A DNA stretch of 64,000 nt. Source: Planotetraspora silvatica. Lineage in GTDB: Bacteria; Actinomycetota; Actinomycetes; Streptosporangiales; Streptosporangiaceae. A program made the position numbers and the translations under genes. The DNA lies in contig NZ_BOOQ01000048.1 of the NCBI RefSeq assembly GCF_016863315.1, positions 1 through 64,000 of the forward strand. Reading direction: 5' to 3'. Under the pieces are notes generated by a model, which was not told the DNA's origin, did not search any database, and worked only from the letters and a program-made list of their open reading frames with translations. Below are positions 8,369 through 16,653 of the stretch, in pieces; positions within the stretch are counted from its first letter, which is position 1, and every line of letters begins with the position of its first letter.

Positions 8369-8944
8369 TCAGTCGAGCGCGCCCACGGCCACCTTGACGG
8401 CGTTTTCGAGGAACACTCGATCCGCGCGGGCCTTGCCCATCACCCGCAGACCCTGCAGGAACGTGGTCAGGAACTGGGCCAGTTCCTGCGGCTTCTTGTC
8501 CGCTGCGATGTCCCCGCGGGCCCGGGCCCGCTCCAACGCCCCGGCCAGGGCCGACTCAATCTGGCCCATTGTGCGGGAGGCCTGCTGCACCGTGTCCGGG
8601 TGCGCCGAGCGCTCCGTGGCCGCGTTGACCAGCAGGCACCCCCGCTCCGGATCGGCCAGGTCGGCCTCCACCAACTCCAAGAGCACCGCCCGGATCGCCG
8701 GACGCACCTGCTCCGCCCGGTCCAGTATCTCGATCAGCCCCTCCGCGTGGCGCTGGCAGTAACGGCGAAGCGCCATCGCATAGAGCTGCTCCTTGGATCC
8801 GAACGCCTTGTACAGGCTGCCCCGGGCGATCCCGAGACCCTCCACGAGATCCTCCGTCGAGGTCGCCTCGAACCCCTGACGCCAGAACAACTCCATCGCG
8901 CGGTCCACCGCCGTATCGATGTCGAACGTCCTTGGCCTACCCAT
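8369..8944 (-). CDS. TetR-family repressor
   Basis: 191 residues. The N-terminal HTH is canonical: AMELFWRQGFEATSTEDLVE, then GIARGSLYKAFGSKEQLYAMALRRY. The C-terminal ligand domain contains ELVEADLADPERGCLLVNAATE, placing it with the AcrR/TetR_C_6-like group that often controls nearby oxidoreductases. It is followed by the SDR on the same strand after 68 bp, and the same operator precedes both genes, so autoregulation plus control of the SDR is likely. Confidence 0.9.
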   Translation of the reverse strand: MGRPRTFDIDTAVDRAMELFWRQGFEATSTEDLVEGLGIARGSLYKAFGSKEQLYAMALRRYCQRHAEGLIEILDRAEQVRPAIRAVLLELVEADLADPERGCLLVNAATERSAHPDTVQQASRTMGQIESALAGALERARARGDIAADKKPQELAQFLTTFLQGLRVMGKARADRVFLENAVKVAVGALD

Positions 8945-8959
8945 GCGACGACCATACGG

Positions 8960-8982
8960 ATAAGGAACCGATCAGTCAACAA
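8960..8982. promoter_or_regulatory. TetR operator copy 2 (autoregulatory)
   Basis: Reverse-complement match (21/23) to the site at 8314-8336, core ACTGATC-G/A-GT, 16 bp upstream of the TetR start. Confidence 0.65.
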
Positions 8983-9107
8983 CTGTCCGCCGCCGTCTGA
9001 GCAACCACCTATATATGCAGTAGCCGCGATGGCCAGCATGACGATCTTGGCCGGAGTACTCTGTTGCTGATCTAGCACGTAGTGGCGACGCCAGGGCGGG
9101 GGCGGCG

Positions 9108-9770
9108 ATGAGCGCCGAAGACCGGATCGAACGGGCCAAGACGCTCTATGAACGGGCAGTGTTCAGCGGTGACGCCAGCGTGCTGACCAACGCCGAACGG
9201 GGCCTGGACGCGGTGGAGGCCGATGCCGCGTTGGCCCGTGGGCGGATCCTGCATGCGCGGTTTCTCAACGAGCGCGCCAGCGCCGGCTCGTCACCCGTCG
9301 AGGACCCGGCTGAACTGCCGTTGTTCGAGCGCGCGATCGAGCTGTACCGGGCGCTGGGCGACGCGCGCGGCGAGGCCGAGGCGTTGTTCTGGATCGGCTG
9401 CCTACATCAGGTCATCCGGCGTGACAACGAGACTGCGGTTCCGGAACTGGAGCAGTCCTGCCGGCTGGCGGCGCAGGTCGGCGACAAGCCGACCCAGTCC
9501 GAGGCCCTGCGGCACTTGGGCATCGCGGCACACATGGCCGGTCGGCTGGATGAAGCGCGCGAGCGACTGGAGGAGTCGTCGCGACTGCGCCGGGAAGTCG
9601 GGGCCCTGCCGGGCGTGGCCGCCAACATGGTCGGGCTGGCCTACATCGCCGCCGCCCAGGACCGCCGGGCGGACGCGCTCGCGACACTCGACGAGGCTCA
9701 CGCCATCGCACAGGCGCATGGTGCCCATGCCATCGTGCGGCAAATCGAGCAGGCGAGAACGGAGATCTAG
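9108..9770 (+). CDS. tetratricopeptide-repeat protein
   Basis: 220 residues, almost entirely helical with TPR-like repeats: AEALFWIGCLHQVIRRDNE, SEALRHLGIAAHMAGRLDEA and ANMVGLAYIAAAQDRRADAL form three tandem units from about residue 85, preceded by less regular helices. Such stand-alone TPR proteins resemble the C-terminal halves of transcriptional regulators of the AfsR/LuxR type, and of ECF extensions, and usually mediate protein contacts. No enzymatic motif. The divergent neighbour is the TetR gene. Confidence 0.7.
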   Translation: MSAEDRIERAKTLYERAVFSGDASVLTNAERGLDAVEADAALARGRILHARFLNERASAGSSPVEDPAELPLFERAIELYRALGDARGEAEALFWIGCLHQVIRRDNETAVPELEQSCRLAAQVGDKPTQSEALRHLGIAAHMAGRLDEARERLEESSRLRREVGALPGVAANMVGLAYIAAAQDRRADALATLDEAHAIAQAHGAHAIVRQIEQARTEI

Positions 9771-9926
9771 CTAGGAAGATGTATCGCTTTCGGACACCTG
9801 CTTGATTCAAGCTGTCAGAAAGTCCGAGTGAGCAACGGAACGCCATACGTGTTGCGCCCAGGACAGGTCCTGCGGGTCGTCCCTCTGAATGCTCGGAGCA
9901 CGCCTAGAAGGACAGCAGGGCCTCCT

Positions 9927-10416
9927 TCACTCCTTCGCGGCCGCCGCCACGTGTTCAAGGACGTATGTTGCCCACGTCTCCGGCGCCTCCAACGGGCTGA
10001 AGTGCCCGACGTTCTTCATGACGTGCAGGCTGTAGTCGCTGTAGTAGTCGTCCAGGGTGTCGCTCCACTCCGGGGGGAAGAGCGGGTCGCTGTCCGGCCA
10101 CAGGATGGTGATGTTTCTTGGAGAACCGGTCGGACGGAGCCGGCTTGGTCTCATTGGCGTAGTAGGTGATCGGGTTGCCTTCGGGGTGCCGGAACCACAT
10201 CACGCCGGCCAGGAAGGCGCCCGGTGCGGAATGGTTCTCGGTGAGGTGGTCGAGGAGTTCGTCGACGACGGAGGATCCGGGGGCCGACCAGTTCTGCAGG
10301 TTCTCCTTCAGCGCAGCCCGGACGGCGTCAGGCTTCCCGTCGATGAGATCCTCGACGAGTCTGGTTTTGTACAAGATCGCGTGCAGGAAGGCGTTGACGG
10401 CATCTTCCTCCAGGAC
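9927..10416 (-). pseudogene. alpha/beta hydrolase remnant, truncated and frameshifted
   Basis: Two frames must be joined to recover the fold: an upstream piece (DAVNAFLHAILYKTRLVEDL through FRHPEGNPITYYANETKPA) and a downstream piece (ITILWPDSDPLFPPEWSDTL, then VMKNVGHFSPLEAPE). The switch is near 10120-10150. The second piece carries the acid (WPDSD) and histidine (GHF) regions of an epoxide/haloalkane hydrolase-like enzyme, whereas the N-terminal half with the oxyanion hole and nucleophile is missing. The gene is therefore dead. Confidence 0.65.
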
Positions 10417-10462
10417 CCGCCGCCCCACCCCGATGGGCGGATTCGAGTGATCATCGCAAGGC

Positions 10463-10914
10463 TTACCGGTCAGGTGGAGACTGGTTGCCGATGAGTTCCA
10501 GCAACGCTGCGTGCGTCTCCTGGTCAGCTGCCACGACGAGCCCACCTGCGCCGGTGTGCAGTGGCTGACCATGGATGCCGGTAACCACGCATCCGGCGGC
10601 TTGACACAACGCGATCCCGCTGGCGAAGTGCACGCTGTCTTGTAGATGGCCGTCAGTGACGTATGCGGCTCGCCGGCCGGCGGCGACCCAGGCCACGGCC
10701 AAGGTGGTGGAGACGACTCTCGGCCGGAATCGCTCGACGAACCCCTCGTCGGCAAGCAGCCGGACAGCCCGGAAAGTGGTTCGTTCGGAAACGGTGGATC
10801 AAGGTTGACATCCACCAGTCGCGAATCGGGCGACGGCGTGAGTTCCTCATCCACGCCGTCGCGGCGGACGTACGCGTGGTCGCTGTCCGAGCACCGGATG
10901 GTTTCCCCCAGCCA
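10463..10914 (-). pseudogene. inositol-monophosphatase-family remnant (C-terminal half)
   Basis: Joining two frames gives IRCSDSDHAYVRRDGVDEEL, then NLDPPFPNEP, then RPRVVSTTLAVAWVAAGRRAAYVTDG and AGCVVTGIHGQPLHTGAGGL, VVAADQETHAALLEL. The last parts match the C-terminal half of the IMPase/CysQ fold (Ser-x-x-L-A-x-x-x-V-A-A-G-R, then AGG-V-T-x-x-x-G-PL). A frameshift lies around 10780-10810 and the metal-binding N-terminal half is absent. A second decayed gene next to the hydrolase remnant. Confidence 0.6.
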
Positions 10915-11130
10915 CCCTCGCCCATCGGGCCATTAGCCAGGCTGACGGCGGTCGCGAAAACAGGTGGAGCTTGTGGACGGTGATCGCCTAGCTTGGGTTC
11001 TCCCCCAACGTGAGGACTTCGCGCGCATGACGCCGCCTGCTCTTTAGACCTGACACTCCCCTGCGCATTGGTCGCCGACGACGCCGTCGGCTCTGTTTTC
11101 CATGCTCTTCGTCGGGTCTTCAGAGAGATC

Positions 11131-11691
11131 ATGTCTTCACATCCTCATATCGTGCTGCCCTGGGCCGTGCGGCGCACCCGCCTGCCCCTGCTCGCCCTCC
11201 GGTGCGTGGCCTGCCCCTCCGACCGCGCCACCGTCGGCAACGGCAGATTCCGCGTCAACGCCAACGGCAAACTTCTCGACGTCTGGCTCCTGGTCAACTG
11301 CGTTTCCTGTGGCTGGACCAGCAAGCTCACCGTCCACGATCGCGTCCCGGTCCGCTCACTGCCCGCTGACCTTCTGGCCGGTTACTCGGCCAACTCGCCT
11401 TCCCTCGTCGTGGATACCCTTCTCGACCCGTTGATCGCCCGGCGCAACCGGTTCGCGCTCGTTTGGGACGGGTGCTGGGAACTCCACGCACCTCCCGTTC
11501 CCGAGGATCCGTGGCCCCTTCAGATCACGGTCACCTTCGACGATCCCGTGCCAGTCCGTCCCGAACGGCTCATCGCTCATGGATTAGGCATCAGCCGTAA
11601 TGAGCTCGCCCACAGAGTCAAGATCGATATGCCGCTGAACCGCAGGACGAAACTGGATTTCTCATTCGTCCTGATGCCGTCGGTCAAGTAG
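11131..11691 (+). CDS. DUF1062-domain protein
   Basis: 186 residues. It has two CxxC pairs, CVAC near residue 30 and CVSC near 63, flanking the characteristic GRFRVNANGKLLDVWLLVNC segment, then HDRVPVRSLP and a C-terminal GLGISRNELAHRV helix region that looks like an S4-type RNA-binding remnant. This is the DUF1062 family of actinomycetes and firmicutes, probably zinc-binding; function unknown. ATG at 11131 begins the conserved part; an earlier ATG at 11068 is less likely. Confidence 0.8.
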   Translation: MSSHPHIVLPWAVRRTRLPLLALRCVACPSDRATVGNGRFRVNANGKLLDVWLLVNCVSCGWTSKLTVHDRVPVRSLPADLLAGYSANSPSLVVDTLLDPLIARRNRFALVWDGCWELHAPPVPEDPWPLQITVTFDDPVPVRPERLIAHGLGISRNELAHRVKIDMPLNRRTKLDFSFVLMPSVK

Positions 11692-11869
11692 GTCCAGGTG
11701 TCGGGACGACGCTCTCCGCCAGGCAGGCGGGCCCAGCAGCCCTTCTCCTCGGTCGCCTCGAGCACCCCAACGCCTCTCCGCGGGCGCGATGAGTTCCGAC
11801 CCCACCGCCGGTATGTATCGACGAGTTCGCCCGAATACCCCGGGCGAACCGATCACAAGGGAGAATCCG

Positions 11870-12280
11870 ATGTCAGACAGTCGTGCGGAAGACAAGGCCG
11901 CCATCCAGGCGGTACTCGTTGCCTCCTACAAGGCGTGGGAGGCCGGCAACGCCGACGGCATGGTCGCCGACTACACCGCGGACGCGACCGCCATCATGAC
12001 CGGCTCGCTCCGCGACAGCCGTGACGTGATCCGCGAGAACATGGCCCTGGCCTTCGACGGGCCGCTCAAGGGCAGCTCGACCTACAACAAGCAGCTCAGC
12101 CTCCGCTTCGTCGGCAGGGACGCCGCGATCGTCGTCAGCGAATCCGGCATCCTGTTCGCCGGCGAGACCGAGGTTCCGGACACGGGCAAGGTGAATGCGA
12201 CCTGGGTTTTCGAGAAGCGGGACGGCCGGTGGCTGATCGCCGCCTATCACAACAGCCCAATGCTGGCGCCTGGGCAGTGA
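11870..12280 (+). CDS. SgcJ/EcaC-family SnoaL-like protein
   Basis: 136 residues of the NTF2/SnoaL-like fold: AAIQAVLVASYKAWEAGNAD with YTADATAIMTGSL, then a strand run ending TWVFEKRDGRWLIAAYHNSP. This matches the SgcJ/EcaC family of small proteins, sometimes called oxidoreductases, whose activity is poorly defined. AAGGGAGA lies five bases before the ATG at 11870. A terminator-like hairpin follows after an inverted-repeat remnant. Confidence 0.82.
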   Translation: MSDSRAEDKAAIQAVLVASYKAWEAGNADGMVADYTADATAIMTGSLRDSRDVIRENMALAFDGPLKGSSTYNKQLSLRFVGRDAAIVVSESGILFAGETEVPDTGKVNATWVFEKRDGRWLIAAYHNSPMLAPGQ

Positions 12281-12370
12281 ACCCTTCCCTGTAACCGGCG
12301 GTGTCCTTGTGTGGTGACGCAGGGGTCTGACGTAGCTGGCCCCGAGGTTCGAGCCCTGCCGTCGAACGGC

Positions 12371-12428
12371 GTGAAGCCCCTGGTAGAAGTCGGTCTTGAC
12401 TAGCGACCAACTTTCATGGGGGCTTCAC
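12371..12428. repeat. inverted-repeat remnant, possibly an insertion-sequence end
   Basis: GTGAAGCCCC at 12371-12380 is perfectly inverted at 12419-12428, with a 38-bp interior. The interior phrase TAGCGACCAACTTTCATGGG looks to me like the non-coding margin of an actinobacterial transposon. No transposase reading frame accompanies it. Confidence 0.35.
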
Positions 12429-12445
12429 GTGGACACCATCGTGAC

Positions 12446-12491
12446 AAGCCCGAGCGACCTATGGATTCAGGATCCGGGCTTTGATCTTTCT
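12446..12491 (+). terminator. rho-independent terminator after the SgcJ-like gene
   Basis: Seven-base stem AAGCCCG (12446-12452) with CGGGCTT (12475-12481), followed by TGATCTTTCT. It would stop plus-strand transcription. Confidence 0.45.
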
Positions 12492-12518
12492 CGGACTTGT
12501 GGCCTACCGGAGTAGCGG

Positions 12519-13140
12519 TCAGTGGGTCGAGGTGGCCACGTGCAGGCCCAAGGCAATGAGAACGGCGCCGCTAACAGCTTCCAGGCGACGACGGGAACCA
12601 GCCTCCGGCACGGCCCACCGCGGCCGCCAGGGTGAGATAAGGGCGGTCTCGATCGCCACCTGCGCCAGCGCCAGCAGAGCGGTGGTGGCGAACAGCGGCC
12701 GGTTCGACGGCACGAACTGCGGATAGAAAGCGATCATGAACACTGCGGCTTTCGGGTTCGCGAGCATTACCACGATGCCCTCGCCGAAGGCCGTCCACCA
12801 GCCACGCGCGCTGCGCGACAGTGACTCTTCAACGACCTCCGGCGTCACTTCGGCCCCGCGGCTGCGCCAGGCCGTACGCCAGGCCTTCACCCCGAGATAC
12901 AGCAGAAACAGCTCACCGATCACGCGGAGGACGACGAAGGCCACCTCCGAGGCGGCGACCAGGACGGCCAGGCCGCCTGCCGCGCATAGCGCCCAGACAT
13001 ACAGACCCGCCTCCAGTCCCAGCACCGTGGGCACCGCTCCGGTGAAGCCCCGCAGCGCGGCACGACGAAAATCAATGCCATCGCCGGCCCCGGCGAGGCC
13101 GAGATCAGCACGACGGCGACCACGAAGGCGAGGGCTGACA
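12519..13140 (-). pseudogene. LysE-family exporter, frameshifted and cut at its 5' end
   Basis: The N-terminal helix (AFVVAVVLISASPGPAMALI) and the rest (RRAALRGFTGAVPTVLGLEA and on through four further hydrophobic segments to GLHVATSTH) lie in different frames, with the switch near 13065-13075. The expected start codon is missing because the coding sequence runs straight into the tRNA-Gly remnant at 13139. LysE/RhtB proteins export amino acids or related compounds; this copy is about 205 residues if repaired. The break coincides with the right att-like junction. Confidence 0.75.
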
Positions 13141-13228
13141 GCGCGGGTTCGATTCCCGTCATCCGCTCTAATCACAAAGACCCAGGTCAGGGAATGATTA
13201 CCGACCCGGGCCTTGATTGTTTTGGGTG
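13139..13228 (+). other. tRNA-Gly 3'-end remnant plus terminator (right att-like copy)
   Basis: Repeats the block at 4144-4235: the same CAGCGCGGGTTCGATTCCCG T-arm, a decayed acceptor end (CATCCGCTCTA instead of CACCCGCTCCA), and the same terminator hairpin (AAGACCCAGGTC at 13177-13188 with GACCCGGGCCTT at 13203-13214). No 5' tRNA half is present here either. The two copies bound about 9 kb. Confidence 0.7.
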
Positions 13229-13271
13229 CCACTTCGGCACCTTGCGAGCCCTGAACGCCGCTCCGGCGAGA

Positions 13272-13580
13272 TCAGCTCGCTTCCCGTAGCGGCTGGAACT
13301 GGACACTCAGCCGCATTTCCAAAGCCTCCGCGAGCCGCTCCAGCATCGGTATGGTCGGCATCGTTCCCCCCGCTTCGAACCGTGCCACCGCCGGCTGCTT
13401 CAGCCCTGTGCGCTCGGCCAGCTCGGCCTGGGTCAGCCCTAGCTGCTCACGCCGCAGCCGTACCGCCTCACCCAGTTCGAACCGAACCCTAGCCGCCTCA
13501 TATGCCGCTCCCGCACCTGGACGACTCATGATCTCAGTTTTCTTGTCAGCCCAAGTCCTGCGCTCCCCCATGCCGCTCAC
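13272..13580 (-). CDS. HigA-type XRE antitoxin
   Basis: 102 residues with one lambda-repressor-like HTH: RLRREQLGLTQAELAERTGL, KQPAVARFEAGGTMPTIPML, then ERLAEALEMRLSVQFQP. The start overlaps the stop of the toxin gene (ATGA), the classical HigBA/RelBE-like arrangement with the toxin gene first. The antitoxin looks intact while its toxin is frameshifted, so it may persist as a solitary repressor. Confidence 0.85.
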   Translation of the reverse strand: MSGMGERRTWADKKTEIMSRPGAGAAYEAARVRFELGEAVRLRREQLGLTQAELAERTGLKQPAVARFEAGGTMPTIPMLERLAEALEMRLSVQFQPLREAS

Positions 13581-13910
13581 TCCTCATCTGCGATATGAGC
13601 CTCAGCGATACACCGCTGCAGGGCCCGCCACGCACGCCCGATCTCGCCGTCCTCACGCATCCGCTGCTTGCGGAAAACCGTCAGCATGACGATCCGCCTT
13701 CCTGGGGCGATCCAGTAGGTGATCCGTACCGCCTCCCGATGAAGGTGGAACCGCAACTCTCGCAGCTTGCCGCGGAGTTGACGGGTGTGGGGCTCGTCGA
13801 GCAAGACGCTCGGCCAGCAGGTCGACATAGAACGCCGCTGTCTCCTGGTCTTCCTGATCAAGCTCGTCAAACCACTCATCGACTTCTGGCTCCACCTCTC
13901 CCCAATTCAT
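13577..13910 (-). pseudogene. HigB/RelE-like toxin, frameshifted
   Basis: The first frame gives MNWGEVEPEVDEWFDELDQE and DQETAAFYVDLLAER; the second continues LLDEPHTRQLRGKLRELRFHL, REAVRITYWIAPGRRIVMLT and VFRKQRMREDGEIGRA. Together they form a complete HigB-type mRNA interferase of about 110 residues, but the 334-bp interval is not a multiple of three; the shift is near 13800-13810. Loss of the toxin with retention of the antitoxin is a common fate of such modules. Confidence 0.75.
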
Positions 13911-14182
13911 AACACGGACGTTATAGCGGAAGCAAGAGTCACGTCTCGGGGAACGTGAGATCCGCCTGCTTCCGAGACAAGGTGACCAGGCAGACAGGGT
14001 CCGTCGCCAAGACAGAGCGTGCTCACCTCCCCGTGCCCGGCGTCGAGTGGCTGCTGTTCTCAGTCACCACGCAGGCTGGACGCCGGTCTGCGCCAGCCGG
14101 TATGCACCGGTTGTTGGGAGTCCGGCTGCGCCTGCGGCCTCTATTTCAGCAACCCCACATCTTGGCTCTGACCCTCGACGAA
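13911..14182. other. intergenic stretch without supported gene
   Basis: About 270 bp between the toxin remnant and the end of the PAP2 gene. The reading frames here are arginine- or serine-rich and overlap one another, so I take them as chance. I see no convincing hairpin with a T-run. Confidence 0.5.
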
Positions 14183-15067
14183 TCAGCGCCAAGGACGACT
14201 GGGTGTGCAGCCTTGAGCCCGAATGCCGGGTCTCGCCCTGCGCCGGCGTTCGGCGCGGCGGCCCCACACTGATGCGGCAGCGATGGAGACGCCGAGCAAC
14301 ACGCCGCTTCCGACGATGTCGAGCACGTAGTGGTTCCCCGTGACGAGCACATTTGCCGCCATGACGAGCGGGAACACCCACGACAACAGCGCCGATCGCG
14401 GGTGAGAGGCCCGGAGCGCGGACCAAACGGCATACGCGCACCACGCCGACCATCCCACATGCAGACTGGGCATGGCCGAGTAGAGATTCTGGCCGTTCCC
14501 GGTCCCCTGTGAGGCATGGCTCCCCAGGATGTCGTATTCAGCGACGATGTCGACGACGCCCGGCAGGGCGAACCGCGGGGGCGACATGGGCAGCGCCCAG
14601 AAAACCAGCAGAACGAGGGCGACCATCGCGAGAAGGGTCCGGCGGACCTTGATGTAAACATCGGCGTGCCGGACGAAAAGCCATAGCAGCACACCGACAA
14701 GCACGACATAGTACAAGCGGTAGTAATACACCGCCGGCTGGATCAGGGCCGGATGTTCGGTGAGCCACTCGTTCGCCATTTGCTCGATGTCCACGTGGAG
14801 GGCGTGTTCCACGGACTGCAGGGCAAGAGCGTTGGCGGTGGCAGACGCGATGTCCTTGCCGGCGGCGGCGTGGAAGTGCGTGAAGAGCAGAAACCCGAGC
14901 AGCAGAACAATGACTTCAATGAGCACGGCGGGGCGCCCACGAACGCCTCCGACAAGCGCGGCCGATCGGGCACGCTCGATCTGGCGCGAAAATCGGCCGG
15001 TGACAACCTCGCGCCGCCGGTTTCCACAATCCGGCGGTGGGCCCATGTGGTCACCATAGCTGACCAT
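14183..15067 (-). CDS. PAP2-superfamily membrane phosphatase or phosphotransferase
   Basis: 294 residues from the ATG at 15067, with about six membrane segments. The catalytic signature of the inositol-phosphorylceramide-synthase-like branch of PAP2 is visible: the Ser-Leu-His motif YSAMPSLHVGWSAWC and, about 50 residues later, TGNHYVLDIVGSGVL (H-x3-D). An amphipathic segment HVDIEQMANEWLTEH precedes helix 2. Such proteins act on lipid phosphates or transfer phosphoinositol at the membrane. The start is uncertain: no strong ribosome site; a start at 15115 is possible. Confidence 0.8.
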   Translation of the reverse strand: MVSYGDHMGPPPDCGNRRREVVTGRFSRQIERARSAALVGGVRGRPAVLIEVIVLLLGFLLFTHFHAAAGKDIASATANALALQSVEHALHVDIEQMANEWLTEHPALIQPAVYYYRLYYVVLVGVLLWLFVRHADVYIKVRRTLLAMVALVLLVFWALPMSPPRFALPGVVDIVAEYDILGSHASQGTGNGQNLYSAMPSLHVGWSAWCAYAVWSALRASHPRSALLSWVFPLVMAANVLVTGNHYVLDIVGSGVLLGVSIAAASVWGRRAERRRRARPGIRAQGCTPSRPWR

Positions 15068-15239
15068 GATTGAGTAGCGGACGTTCAATTCGTCCGGCCC
15101 TGGGGTCCGGCTCAAAGTAACAGGTTGATGCCGAACATCCTTTGTGGATCAGCGTAATTGCGGAGTGCGGCACGAATCGCTTGCGGCCGGGACCGGCCCC
15201 TATGCCGCAGCGACCCGATAGAGACGACAGGATATTGCC

Positions 15240-15740
15240 ATGTTCAAAGCAAATGAGGTTCTTCGAGTATTGGCACTGCTTCATAGCGCGGGCTCCGACG
15301 TCTGGGTCGCCGGCGGGTGGGGCATCGACGCTCTGGTCGGCAAAGTCACCCGGGAGCATCGTGACCTTGACCTGATACATCGCATCGAGCAGGAACCTCT
15401 GCTGATCAAGACACTGGAAACCGCTGGGTTCATCGAAAAGCCCGCCTGGCCGGGGCGACCCGTCCGCTTCGTCATGAGCGATCTCAATGGACTCGAGTTG
15501 GACCTGCACCCGCTGCTATTCCACTCGGACGGCTCCGCCGTCCAGTCGGCCGATGATCACGGCGGCACTTTTCCCTACCCCGCGGACTCTTTTGTCGCAG
15601 GCCTGATTGAGGGCGTTCAGGTGCCCTGTCTGTCGGCTGCTCAGCAGGTCTACTTCCATCAGGGATACGAACCCAGCGACCGGGACCGTCACGACATGGC
15701 CCAACTCCGCGATGCATTCGGAATCACCACCCACTTCTGA
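15240..15740 (+). CDS. nucleotidyltransferase, lincosamide/aminoglycoside adenylyltransferase-like
   Basis: 166 residues with the minimal nucleotidyltransferase core: VAGGWGIDALVG (residues 22-33) and HRDLDLI with the Asp-x-Asp metal ligands (about residue 42). LELDLHPLLFHSDG supplies the third carboxylate. The size and motif order fit the PF10706-type adenylyltransferases, some of which inactivate lincosamides or aminoglycosides; many chromosomal members have no proven drug substrate. AGGA lies nine bases before the ATG. No mobile element adjoins it. Confidence 0.82.
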   Translation: MFKANEVLRVLALLHSAGSDVWVAGGWGIDALVGKVTREHRDLDLIHRIEQEPLLIKTLETAGFIEKPAWPGRPVRFVMSDLNGLELDLHPLLFHSDGSAVQSADDHGGTFPYPADSFVAGLIEGVQVPCLSAAQQVYFHQGYEPSDRDRHDMAQLRDAFGITTHF

Positions 15741-15904
15741 CCACATCGCCGGTCGCAGAACATCGTGTGTTCACGCCGATACAGATTCGGGCTTGATCGC
15801 GTGCTGTCGCCGGTCGGGTCCTCGGCGATCGTTCGATGAGTTTGCGTCCGGACGCCGGTCTAAGTTCGTGCCGGTACAAGCCGGGACGCAAAGAGGAGGA
15901 CACC

Positions 15905-16546
15905 ATGGGCACAATCCACATCGACCTGTTCGCGACGCTCGACCTGGTCGGCCAGGCGCCGGGCGATTCCGAGGAGGACCCCGACGGCTTTCCGTTCGGG
16001 GGATGGCAGGCGCCCTTGTTCGACGAGACGGTCGGCCGGCAAGTCGGGGCCGGAATGGAGGGCATGGACGCCCTACTGCTGGGCCGCAAGACCTACGACA
16101 TCTTCGCCGCGTTCTGGCCGAACCAGGTCGACGGCGTCGACGGCGGGATCGCCACGCTGTTCAACGAAATCCCGAAGTACGTCGCCTCGCGAGGCAACCC
16201 GGATCTGGACTGGGCGGGCTCGACGCAGCTGGGACCTGACCTGGTGAGCGCCGTACACGAGCTGCGTGGCAGGCATGAGCACGTCCACGTGATCGGAAGC
16301 CTGAACCTGGTGCAGACCCTCCTGCACGAGCGCCTGTTCGACCGGCTCAACCTGTGGGTCTTCCCCATCGTGCTCGGCGTCGGCAAGAAGGTGTTCGACG
16401 GCGGTGCGGTGCCTGCCAACCTGATGCTCCTCGAGCCGCCCGTCGCCTCGCCCAAAGGCGCTGTGCTGCTGCGTTACGGCCTGGATGCAGGGACCCCCGG
16501 CACCGGAGACATGCGACGCGAAGACCGTGGCGTTGGTTCGAGCTGA
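15905..16546 (+). CDS. RibD/dihydrofolate-reductase-like reductase
   Basis: 213 residues of the RibD C-terminal (DHFR-like) family: MGTIHIDLFATLDLVGQAPG at the N-terminus, GMDALLLGRKTYDIFAAFWP near residue 50, HVHVIGSLNLVQTLL near 125, and LNLWVFPIVLGVGKKVF. These bind NADPH and occur as stand-alone reductases of unknown substrate. GAGGAGG is well placed before the ATG at 15905. A second member of the family lies at 33858-34454. Confidence 0.88.
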   Translation: MGTIHIDLFATLDLVGQAPGDSEEDPDGFPFGGWQAPLFDETVGRQVGAGMEGMDALLLGRKTYDIFAAFWPNQVDGVDGGIATLFNEIPKYVASRGNPDLDWAGSTQLGPDLVSAVHELRGRHEHVHVIGSLNLVQTLLHERLFDRLNLWVFPIVLGVGKKVFDGGAVPANLMLLEPPVASPKGAVLLRYGLDAGTPGTGDMRREDRGVGSS

Positions 16547-16653
16547 ACAGTAGCCGTATCGGTGGCGACCACTCCGCACCCGTACATCCAGCCGACGGTG
16601 CCGGTAGCAGCACAGGGTTCGAAGACAGGCACGTGGTCGTGGCTCGGTTGAGG

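Noticed and set aside
15124-15239. Small gene upstream of the nucleotidyltransferase
   Set aside because: Frames are short, lack start signals and have no recognisable features.
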